Assembly (NCBI GenBank): GCA_021325655.1
Contig: JAJPGT010000066.1
Span: 1-43,327 of the forward strand
Direction of reading: 5' to 3'
Source of the DNA: Pseudomonadota bacterium
Lineage (GTDB): Bacteria; Chloroflexota; UBA6077; JAJPGT01
Length of the DNA: 43,327 bases
In this document: one piece after another, positions 9,384 through 16,325 of the stretch
Layout: each line of letters starts with the position of its first letter
How positions within the stretch are numbered: the stretch's first letter is position 1
Program-made: the position numbers and the translations under genes
The notes under the pieces: model-generated
Told to the model about the DNA's origin: nothing
The model's database searches: none
The model's input: only the letters and a program-made list of their open reading frames with translations

Positions 9384-10178
9384 ATGGCCACGCGGCAGCG
9401 GTTCACTGGCAAGCACATCTTCATTACCGGGGCCGGCAGCGGCTTCGGCCGGGCCACCGCCCGGCGCTTCGCGGAGGAGGGCGCGGCGACGGTTGCGCTG
9501 GTGGACCTGCTCCCCGATCGGCTGGAGACGGTCGCCACTGAGGTCCTGGCGCTGGGAGCCCGCCCGGTTCCGATCGTCTGCAACGTGGGGCAGATCGCCG
9601 CCTGCTCGCAGGCGGTAGCGCGCGCGCTGGACGCCGCCGGCCGGCTCGACGTGGTGATCAGCAACGCCGCCCCGCCACGCCTCCCCGAGCCGTTCCTGGA
9701 GATGAAGGACGAGACCTGGCTGGAGGACGTGAGCGTGATGCTCACCGGCTCATACGCCATCGGGCAGCGAGCAGCGCGGGCGATGGCGCGCAGCGGCGGC
9801 GGGAGCATCCTGTTCACCGCTTCGATCAGCGCCCTGGGCGCCGGGCGCGGCTTCGCCGCCTACTGCGCCGCCAAGGCGGGGATCGTGGCGCTGGTGCGGG
9901 TGATGGCGGTGGAGTTGGCGCCCTATAACATCCGGGTCAACGCGGTCAGCCCCGGGCCGGCCGATACCCCGCGCTCCGTTCACTTCCTGGGTGAAGCGGT
10001 GCTGGCCCGGCTGCGGGCCAGCTTCCCGGCGGTGCCGCTGAACCGCCTGGCGAGCGTGGACGACATCGCCAACGCCTTCCTTCACCTCGCCTCGGACGAA
10101 GCGGCCTACGTCACGGGCCACAACTACGTCGTGGATGGCGGGCTCACCGCGCAGATCTACGACCCGCCGCGCGAGTAG
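9384..10178 (+). CDS. Short-chain dehydrogenase/reductase (SDR)
   Basis: A 264-residue NAD(P)-dependent oxidoreductase of the classical SDR family. It shows the cofactor glycine motif TGAGSGFG near the N-terminus, the acidic residue ending beta-2 in LVDLLPD (favouring NAD), the NNAG-equivalent SNAAPP, the catalytic Ser in FTASIS, and YCAAKAG (YxxxK). The C-terminal signature IRVNAVSPGPADTP and the end GHNYVVDGGLTA are typical. ATG 9384 has GAGGAGGG upstream; longer in-frame extensions upstream look like non-coding sequence. The EthD-domain gene follows 59 bases later, so the two may be cotranscribed. The substrate is unknown. Confidence 0.92.
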   Translation: MATRQRFTGKHIFITGAGSGFGRATARRFAEEGAATVALVDLLPDRLETVATEVLALGARPVPIVCNVGQIAACSQAVARALDAAGRLDVVISNAAPPRLPEPFLEMKDETWLEDVSVMLTGSYAIGQRAARAMARSGGGSILFTASISALGAGRGFAAYCAAKAGIVALVRVMAVELAPYNIRVNAVSPGPADTPRSVHFLGEAVLARLRASFPAVPLNRLASVDDIANAFLHLASDEAAYVTGHNYVVDGGLTAQIYDPPRE

Positions 10179-10237
10179 CGCCGTCCTGAAGGAGAATCGG
10201 CACTCGCGGAATCGCCGCGACATGGAGGCAGGACATC

Positions 10238-10591
10238 ATGATCAAGACGATCGGCACGGCGTATCGGCGCGATGATTTCACGATGGACGCCTTTCTGAAA
10301 TACTGGCTGGAGGTCCACGCCCCGATCTCGGCGCAGGCGCCAGGGCTGCGGGGCTATGTGGTGTCGGAAGTGGTCCGCAAGCTGCGCGGCGAGCTGACGG
10401 CCGACGCCTTCGTGGAGCAATGGTTCGACGACGAGGAGGCGTTCGAGCGGGCAGCGCAATCACCGGAGGTCGCCGCTGCCTGGGCCGACGTGGGCAACTA
10501 CGCCAAACTGACCGGGACGTTCTGGGTGGTGAAGGAGCACATCCTTATTCCGCCGCCGCTCAGCGGGCCGGGATTGCTGCAGCAGAAGTAG
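10238..10591 (+). CDS. EthD-domain protein (dimeric alpha-beta barrel)
   Basis: A 117-residue protein of the EthD family, a small ferredoxin-like fold. It shows the characteristic opening with RRDDFTMDAFLKYWLEVHAP (the F..YW...H.P signature), the middle GYVVSEVV and the end FWVVKEH. EthD was first found as an accessory protein in ethyl tert-butyl ether degradation, and relatives include enzymes acting on small organic compounds. GGAGG lies 10 bases before ATG 10238. It is probably cotranscribed with the upstream SDR. The specific reaction is unknown. Confidence 0.85.
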   Translation: MIKTIGTAYRRDDFTMDAFLKYWLEVHAPISAQAPGLRGYVVSEVVRKLRGELTADAFVEQWFDDEEAFERAAQSPEVAAAWADVGNYAKLTGTFWVVKEHILIPPPLSGPGLLQQK

Positions 10592-10924
10592 CCGCGTCAG
10601 TTCTCGATCTTGCTCCCGAGCTTCGGCGTCACAGCGGTTCCGTCGAATCGTGCAACGGCAGCCCACGGAACGCGGCCGGGCCTGCTGCGTCCGCTGAGGT
10701 GCACGGTGAAGGGATTCAGCACCTCGAGGCGTTCGAGCCGCGCCAAGGGGCCGAGCATGAGCGCGACTGCGTGGTAGGGAGGGTGAGGGGTGAGTTCCAC
10801 GTCCACTACACGCCCGACGGTCCTCCCTCGCTCGTGACGACCCTGCTCTCGATGAGATCCGCGAGGTAGAGCTTCGAGCCCGCGTTTTCATCGGCGGTTC
10901 CCGGGGATGAATCGCAGGAAGTGG
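10592..10924. other. Gene-poor stretch with possible gene debris
   Basis: No complete gene was recognised. On the minus strand, 10806-10597 encodes 69 residues whose composition looks protein-like (LGPLARLERLEVLNPF, VPWAAVARFDG). No family was recognised, so it may be a remnant like the coxB/NRAMP debris that follows. Confidence 0.4.
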
Positions 10925-11356
10925 TCAGCCACCCAGCGATCGGCGGAACAGCACGACGACCAGCGAGTAGCGAGCCGCCTCCGCCGGCTTCTTGTCCTTG
11001 CCCCACTCCCAGCCGAAGCCCTGCGCGATGATGTACGGGATGGTGGTGCAGAGCTCGAGGGCCGTCCCCCAGCAGCAGGTAGTCAACAGGATCGCCGCCC
11101 GGAGGAACGCGCCGACGGCGCCGACGGCGACGACCAGCGGCAGCCCAATCTCCGCGTGGGTGCTGTCCTGGATATGGAGCGGCTCCAACGCCATTGCGCT
11201 CAGCAGCAGGATCGCGAGCTGGCCCAGGCCCCCGAGGCCGATCCCGAGGATCGCGGTAGCCCGGTCAACTCCGAGCGAGCGCTCGGACCAGCCCTCCTCC
11301 CGAGCCCCGGACGAGTAGAAGTACAGCATGTAGGGGCTGATATTGGCGCCCATGAT
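10925..11356 (-). pseudogene. NRAMP metal transporter fragment, fused in frame to coxB remnant
   Basis: This segment encodes about 143 residues from the middle of an NRAMP (MntH-like) divalent metal transporter. GANISPYMLYFYSSGA, EEGWSE, GVDRATAILGIG and YIIAQGFGWEWG are hallmark stretches of the central helices. It lacks the N-terminal half, including the conserved DPGN-type metal site of helix 1, and loses similarity after ARYSLVV, ending soon after. It is read in the same frame as the upstream cytochrome oxidase fragment, with a join near 11357, so it looks like a deletion that fused two unrelated genes. A working transporter is very unlikely. Confidence 0.8.
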
Positions 11357-11769
11357 CCCGGCGGCGAGGTAGGAGTCGAACTGCGCGGGCGGCTCGGCGA
11401 CGACCAGGAAGGCCATATGGGCGTGCTGGATGCCGCAATACTCCTGGCACTCGCCGCGGTAGATGTCGGGCTGGTCCGCCTGAAGCCAGGTGACGTTCGT
11501 CCGGCCGGGGATCATGTCCAGCTTGCCGGCCAGTTGCGGCACCCAGAAGCTGTGGATGACATCCGCCGCCCCGAGGTCCAGGCGGACACGCCGGCCGACG
11601 GGGATGTGGATCTCGTTGCGGTGACGACCTGCGCCTCGGGGTAACGGACCTCCCACCAGTATTGGTGGCCGATGACCTGGACACTGAGGTCGGTCGAGGG
11701 CAGGCCCACGCGCCACCGGGCGTCAATGCGCGGAATGGCGCCTACGGGGCGAGCGAGAGGGGAGCGCAA
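11357..11769 (-). pseudogene. coxB: Cytochrome c oxidase subunit II remnant (CuA domain), frameshifted
   Basis: The CuA domain of a cytochrome oxidase subunit II. Upstream, [16 protein letters not shown] is in one frame; after a one-base loss near 11618-11630 the sequence continues in another frame as NEIHIPVG and ADVIHSFWVPQL. The copper ligands are intact in GECQEYCGIQHAHM (CxExCGxxHxxM). The N-terminal membrane hairpin is not recognisable upstream. The C-terminus runs directly into NRAMP sequence after FDSYLAAG. A deletion chimera plus a frameshift indicates decay. No other oxidase subunit lies nearby. Confidence 0.82.
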
Positions 11770-12155
11770 CGCTTCGCGGGCCCCTCGCGCGTTCCCACTC
11801 CTAGCACCGGCATGCTCCCCTCAGGCCGAGCCCTACCCCGCGCTCGCCGTATCCCGGCATACCGGCCGACCTGAACAGCGCGGCCGTCGCCAGTGCGAGG
11901 AGACAAGCAGGCAGAACACATGCCAATCTGTGCGCTGCACGCGTAGGCAGGCGCCGAGGGACGGTCCGGCCTTTGCATCGGCACAGAGCATCTTCTGCCG
12001 GTCGGGCAGGTCTGACCGGTGGCTGGAGGCGAACCACCATGACAGCTCGGTTCAGAGTGCCGTCGCTCGAGTGAAGCGCGCCGGGCGGCGCAGGCAACGG
12101 CCGGGGAGCAGGTGGCGGCGCGGCCGTCCGTGGGGCAGAGCGCTGGGTCTCGCTC
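11770..12155. other. Non-coding or decayed stretch upstream of SRPBCC gene
   Basis: About 390 bases without a supportable gene. It may hold the lost 5' end of coxB (minus strand) and a lost N-terminus of the SRPBCC gene (plus strand: the frame before 12156 continues as GAERWVSL, but the only upstream GTG, 12071, is in another frame). Confidence 0.45.
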
Positions 12156-12803
12156 GTGGCGGGCGGCGGGCTGACCAGCCTCGGTGCCTACGCTGTGACC
12201 CGCCGCTCGCCCCTGGCGGCCGCGGCGCTCGTCGGCGGCTATCTCATCTACCGCGGCGCGGCCGGGTACTGCCCGGTCTCGGACACGCTCGGGCTTCCAA
12301 CGCTCAGCGCCCCAAGCGAGCCGTTGCAGGTCGAGCGCTCCGTCACGATCAACCGCTCGGCGGCCGACCTGTACGCCTTCTGGCGCAACCTGGAGAACCT
12401 GTCGCGCTTCATGCAGCATCTGGAGGTGGTCAGGGTGCAGGGACCGACACGCTCGCACTGGGTCGCCAGCGCGCCCGGCGGGACGGTGGTGGAATGGGAC
12501 GCGGAGATCGTCGAGGAGCGCGAGAACGAACTGATCGCCTGGTGCTCGCTGCCCGGGTCTCAGGTGGACACCGCTGGCTCGGTCCGCTTCCACCCGGCGA
12601 CCGGTGGCCGGGGGACGGTGGTGACAGCTCGGCTGGAGTACGTTCTGCCAGCCGGCCGGTTCGGGGCGACCGTAGCGAAGGTGTTCGGCAAGGCGCCGGA
12701 GCAGCAGATGCGCGAGGTCCTGCGGCGCTTCAAATCGATCATCGAGGCAGGCGAGGCGCCGACCACCGCCGGCCAGCCGTCCTGCCGCGAGGAGGAAAGA
12801 TGA
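12156..12803 (+). CDS. SRPBCC-family membrane-anchored protein
   Basis: About 215 residues. The N-terminal 40 residues are hydrophobic and Gly-rich ([20 protein letters not shown]), ending [15 protein letters not shown], a hallmark of DUF2892-like/SRPBCC fusions. The rest (about 55-200) is an SRPBCC (START-like) ligand-binding fold: [38 protein letters not shown] and the C-terminal amphipathic helix. GTG 12156 is a minimal start. In-frame codons before it (AERWVSL) match how relatives begin, so the true start may be upstream and disturbed by an indel. The stop overlaps the next gene (ATGA). These proteins are often beside zinc alcohol dehydrogenases in related genomes; function is unproven. 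Confidence 0.75.
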   Translation: MAGGGLTSLGAYAVTRRSPLAAAALVGGYLIYRGAAGYCPVSDTLGLPTLSAPSEPLQVERSVTINRSAADLYAFWRNLENLSRFMQHLEVVRVQGPTRSHWVASAPGGTVVEWDAEIVEERENELIAWCSLPGSQVDTAGSVRFHPATGGRGTVVTARLEYVLPAGRFGATVAKVFGKAPEQQMREVLRRFKSIIEAGEAPTTAGQPSCREEER

Positions 12804-13979
12804 GGGCGCTCTGCTGGTTCGGCAAGGAGGACGTGCGGGTAGATACCGTGCCGGACCCGACGATCCTGAACCCGCGCGACGCGATCGTGAAGATCACGAC
12901 AACCGCGATCTGCGGCTCCGACCTGCACCTGTACGACGGCTTCATCCCAACCATGGAGCCAGGCGACATCTTGGGCCACGAGTTCATGGGCGAGGTGATG
13001 GAGGCCGGGGTCGGGGTCAAGAACCTGAAGCCGGGCGACCGAGTGGTCGTCCCGTTCACCATCTCCTGCGGCCGCTGCTTCTTCTGCGAGCGGCAGCTCT
13101 GGTCGCTCTGCGACAACTCCAACCCGAACGCCTGGATGCCGGAGCTCCTGTACGGCTTCTCTCCGGCTGGGCTGTACGGCTACAGCCACATGATGGGCGG
13201 CTACGCCGGCGGGCAGGCACAGTACGCTCGGGTTCCCTATGCCGACGTGGGGCCGATCAAGGTGCCGAGCGGCCTGCGGGACGAGCAGGTACTCTTCCTC
13301 TCCGACATCTTCCCCACCGGCTACCAGGCGGCGGAGAGCTGCGGCATCCAGCCGGGGGACACGGTGGCGGTCTGGGGCTGCGGCCCGGTCGGCCAGCTCG
13401 CGATCAAGAGCGCCTTCCTGCTCGGCGCCGAGCGCGTCATCGCCATCGACCGCGTCCCCGAGCGGCTCCACCTCGCCGAGCGCGAGGGGCGGGCGGAGAC
13501 GATCGATTATAGCCAGCCGGAGGCCGACGTGGTGGAGCAGCTCAAGGAGATGACCGGTGGCCGCGGCCCAGACGCCTGCATCGACGCAGTGGGGCTGGAG
13601 GCGCACGGGACCACGCTGGACGCCTACTACGACCGCGCCCAAGCAAGCGTTGCGGCTCAGCTTCGACCGCTTGCACGCGCTCCAGCAGGCGATCCAGGCC
13701 TGCCGCAAGGGCGGGGGCGTCTCCATCCCGGGGGTGTACGGCGGGTTCGTGGACAAGTTCCCGCTCGGAGCGGCGTTCAGCAAGGGCCTGACCCTCCGGA
13801 TGGGCCAGACCCATGTGCAGCGCTACCTGCGGCCGCTGCTGGAGCGGATTGAGCGCGGCGAGATCGATCCCAGCTTCGTCATTACCCACCGCCTGCCATT
13901 GGAGGAGGCGCCACGCGGCTACAAGATCTTCCGCGACAAGCAGGAGGGGTGCATCAAGGTCGTCCTCAAGCCCTGGTGA
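12800..13979 (+). pseudogene. Zinc-dependent alcohol/formaldehyde dehydrogenase-like gene with a frameshift
   Basis: A medium-chain zinc dehydrogenase of roughly 392 residues once the frame is restored. The N-terminal GroES-like domain shows AICGSDLH (catalytic zinc Cys), [10 protein letters not shown] (zinc His-Glu), and a structural zinc site with cysteines in [16 protein letters not shown]. The Rossmann domain has [11 protein letters not shown]. Near 13635-13640 the frame shifts: [16 protein letters not shown] is in frame with the start, while KQALRL through to VVLKPW is in the +1 frame. One extra C in the CGCCC/AAG context explains it. The rest is well conserved, so a very recent mutation or a sequencing error is as likely as true decay. 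ATG 12800 follows GGAGGAAAG and overlaps the SRPBCC stop. Confidence 0.85.
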
Positions 13980-14097
13980 CCGGCCGCCAACCCGCACGCG
14001 TCTCGGCCCGGAGCCAGGCGCGACCGCGGACGCCAGCACCTATACTGCCGCCAGACCGCGGCGCCGCCGCCAGCCTACGCCAACGAGGAGGACGACC

Positions 14098-15435
14098 ATG
14101 ACACCCCCTGCCACGAGCTTCGAGGTGCACGATCCCGCTGTACTGCGCTGGGCGCGCGAGACGCTCGACCGCGCCGCCGACCCGCGCCAGATGCAGCGGG
14201 AGGTGCTGGCCGCAGTGCAGCGTAACGCGGTCTGGCGCGGCAAGGAGTGCCTGAACCTGCTCGCGCCCGAGGCGCCGATGAGCCCGACCGTGCGGTCGCT
14301 GCTGTCGGCGGAGGTGGGGCAACGCGCGGCGGAAGGGCACATCGGCGCGGTGAACCGCTGGTTCGTCGGGACCCGCTATATCGACGAGATTGAGGCGCTC
14401 TGCGTCGAGCTGCTCAAGCGGCTGTTCGGCGCCCGCTATGCCGACCACCGGCTCGTGGCGAGCATGATCGGCAACATGGCTGTCTACGCCGCGCTCACCG
14501 AGCCGGGCGACCCGATCATGAGCCTGACGCAGCCGCTGGGCGGGCACTCGAGTAACCGCCGCGACGGCCCGGCCGGGGTGCGCGGGCTGCGCATCTTCGA
14601 CATCCCGATGGACCCGGTAGAGCTGGAGGTGGACCTGGAGGCCTTCACCCGGGTCGCCCGGGAGGTGCGGCCGAGGCTGGTGGCGCTCGGCGCCTCGATG
14701 ACGCTGTTCCCCTTCCCGGTGCGGGAGATGGCGGCGATCGTCGCCGAATGGGGCGGCAAGATCTTCTTCGACGGCGCGCATCAGCTCGGCCTGATCGCCG
14801 GCGGGCAGTTCCAGGACCCACTAGCGGAGGGCGCCTGCGTGCTGACCGGCTCGGCCGGCAAGACGTTCAGCGGTCCCCAGAGCGGGGTGATCGTCTGGAA
14901 CGACCCGACGCTGACTCAGCCGATTACGACTGCTATCTTCCCCACACTCGCGGCGACGCACCAGGTCAACCGGGTCGCCGCCCTGGCCGCCGCCGCGGCC
15001 GAGCTGCTTGCCTTTGGCCGCGCCTACATGGCCCAGATTGTCGCCAACGCCCAGGCGATCGGCCGTGGGCTCCACCAGCGCGGCATCCCGATGCTGGGCG
15101 CGCATAAAGGCTTCACTCGGACGCACCAGGTGATCGCCGACGTCAGCCGCTTCGGTGGCGGCTACGAGGTGGCGCGCCGGCTCGAGCGGGCAAACATCAT
15201 CACCAACAAGAACCTGATCCCGAGCGACACGCCCGACCGCTGGGACTTCCCCAGCGGGCTGCGCATGGGGACCACCGAGGTGACCCGCTGGGGGATGAAG
15301 GAGCCCGAGATGGACACCATTGCCGCGCTGATCGCGGACGTGATCCTCGGCCGCCAGGAACCCGAGGCAGCCAGGCTGCGAGTGATCGAGCTCCGGCGCG
15401 CGTTTCCCCGCCTGCACTACTGCTTCAGCGAGTGA
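14098..15435 (+). CDS. SHMT-fold PLP enzyme, divergent
   Basis: A 445-residue fold-type I pyridoxal-phosphate enzyme resembling serine hydroxymethyltransferase. FFDGAHQLGLIAGG matches the SHMT segment in which Asp binds the pyridine nitrogen and His stacks (D225, H228). GSAGKTFSGPQSG holds the Schiff-base lysine (K255), but canonical SHMT has THKTLRGP here, so the usual His and the Arg are altered. PLGGHSSN corresponds to the GGHLTHG region. ATG 14098 has GAGGAGGAC upstream. A strong hairpin follows the stop. A role in one-carbon transfer or in aldol chemistry on another beta-hydroxy amino acid is possible. Family fold is sure; reaction is not. Confidence 0.8.
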   Translation: MTPPATSFEVHDPAVLRWARETLDRAADPRQMQREVLAAVQRNAVWRGKECLNLLAPEAPMSPTVRSLLSAEVGQRAAEGHIGAVNRWFVGTRYIDEIEALCVELLKRLFGARYADHRLVASMIGNMAVYAALTEPGDPIMSLTQPLGGHSSNRRDGPAGVRGLRIFDIPMDPVELEVDLEAFTRVAREVRPRLVALGASMTLFPFPVREMAAIVAEWGGKIFFDGAHQLGLIAGGQFQDPLAEGACVLTGSAGKTFSGPQSGVIVWNDPTLTQPITTAIFPTLAATHQVNRVAALAAAAAELLAFGRAYMAQIVANAQAIGRGLHQRGIPMLGAHKGFTRTHQVIADVSRFGGGYEVARRLERANIITNKNLIPSDTPDRWDFPSGLRMGTTEVTRWGMKEPEMDTIAALIADVILGRQEPEAARLRVIELRRAFPRLHYCFSE

Positions 15436-15462
15436 CGCCCGCGGCCTGGCCAGGAGCCAGCA

Positions 15463-15497
15463 GGGAGCACGGGGGATCAGGCCCCTCCCGTGCTCCC
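15463..15497. terminator. Bidirectional hairpin terminator
   Basis: GGGAGCACGGG (15463-15473) pairs perfectly with CCCGTGCTCCC (15487-15497); two more pairs, one of them G-T, extend the stem. It lies between the convergent SHMT-like and AmiS/UreI genes. Confidence 0.7.
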
Positions 15498-15508
15498 CAT
15501 CCGCCGCT

Positions 15509-16012
15509 CTACCAGCGGCCGGCGAGCAGCAAGAAGCCGGGAATCCAGCAGGTGGCGATGCCGACGATCGCGGTGGCGTAGCCGGTGAAGCTCCCCAGGT
15601 TCCGGCGCAGGGCGAGCGTCAGGAAGAACACGAACCACAGGGCGCCCCAGATCAGCCAGATGACACCGAAGCGTCCATCGCCGCTCTGGAACGTAATCAG
15701 CGACATGGGGACGGTGGTGATCGCCACGAACAGGCAGTACCAGCCCAGCGCCCGGCCATCGCCGAGGTTGAACAGGTTGTTGAGCCCGACCCAGAGATAG
15801 GTGAAGGAGAACAGCAGCACCTGACCGGCGGTCAGGAAGGAGGCTGCATCCCCAAACGGGCGCGTGAAGGCGATGTACACCGAGATCAGGAAGGTGAGGG
15901 TCCCGGTAAAAAGGTTGAGCAGGGCGGTTTCGCGCGTCTCCGCCTTCCCGAGCAGCCAGAGCCCGTTCACGAACAACACGGCGCCCACATAGAGCAGTCC
16001 AACCGCAACCAC
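15509..16012 (-). CDS. AmiS/UreI-family amide/urea channel
   Basis: A 167-residue integral membrane protein with six hydrophobic segments, the size and topology of the AmiS/UreI family (short-chain amide or proton-gated urea channels). It opens VVAVGLLYVGAVLFVNGLWL, and the third segment carries the typical LWVGLNNLF. The GTG at 16012-16010 has AAGGAGGAG 5 bases upstream, which decides the start. A good promoter lies upstream (16083-16111) with an inverted repeat over it. No amidase or urease gene is adjacent. Within this cluster it may take up a small amide or urea-like substrate or release such a product. Confidence 0.85.
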   Translation of the reverse strand: MVAVGLLYVGAVLFVNGLWLLGKAETRETALLNLFTGTLTFLISVYIAFTRPFGDAASFLTAGQVLLFSFTYLWVGLNNLFNLGDGRALGWYCLFVAITTVPMSLITFQSGDGRFGVIWLIWGALWFVFFLTLALRRNLGSFTGYATAIVGIATCWIPGFLLLAGRW

Positions 16013-16074
16013 TGGCCTCCTCCTTCGCTGATGCTTCCACGCACCCTGGACACATTGCATCGCAGGACCGGGAG

Positions 16075-16111
16075 CGGATACCACACTATGCCTGAGGTAT
16101 CCGTTTGTCAA
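16075..16111 (-). promoter_or_regulatory. AmiS/UreI promoter with overlapping operator
   Basis: On the minus strand, TTGACA (16111-16106) is followed after exactly 17 bases by TAGTGT (16088-16083). The spacer and -10 region are overlaid by the inverted repeat CGGATACC (16075-16082) and GGTATCCG (16096-16103), spaced 13 bases. A protein bound there would block polymerase, so a repressor is the simplest reading. Confidence 0.6.
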
Positions 16112-16148
16112 GACCGAGTGTAGCGTGGTCGTCTCATCGCAGTGTGGC

Positions 16149-16177
16149 TTGACAGATAGGAAGCCAGGGTGCATCCT
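16149..16177 (+). promoter_or_regulatory. Possible promoter of the AcoR-like regulator
   Basis: A perfect TTGACA (16149-16154) is followed after 17 bases by CATCCT (16172-16177), which matches the -10 consensus at only three positions. It lies about 150 bases upstream of the regulator start. Confidence 0.35.
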
Positions 16178-16325
16178 GGTGCTGGATGGGGACGTGGCCG
16201 CCGCGCCTCCCTGCTGGTTTGTGTCTGGCTGCCCGCCGCGCCACGGATAGGACGGTCGGGGCCCGATGGCGCGGCCCATGGCGTGGCCCGGCCAGGGTGT
16301 GCGTGGTGCTTTAGGATGACGCTGC

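Larger units (their letters stand above)
16013..16325. other. Divergent intergenic region, AmiS/UreI gene and AcoR-like regulator
   Basis: This region holds the AmiS/UreI promoter and operator on the minus strand and a weaker promoter candidate for the regulator on the plus strand. No gene was seen. Confidence 0.6.

Noticed and set aside
11672..13852. A very long plus-strand open frame spanning several genes
   Set aside because: It contains only the first part of the zinc dehydrogenase in its real portion (from 12800); the rest is Arg/Gly-rich shadow translation of the coxB region and the SRPBCC gene in another frame.
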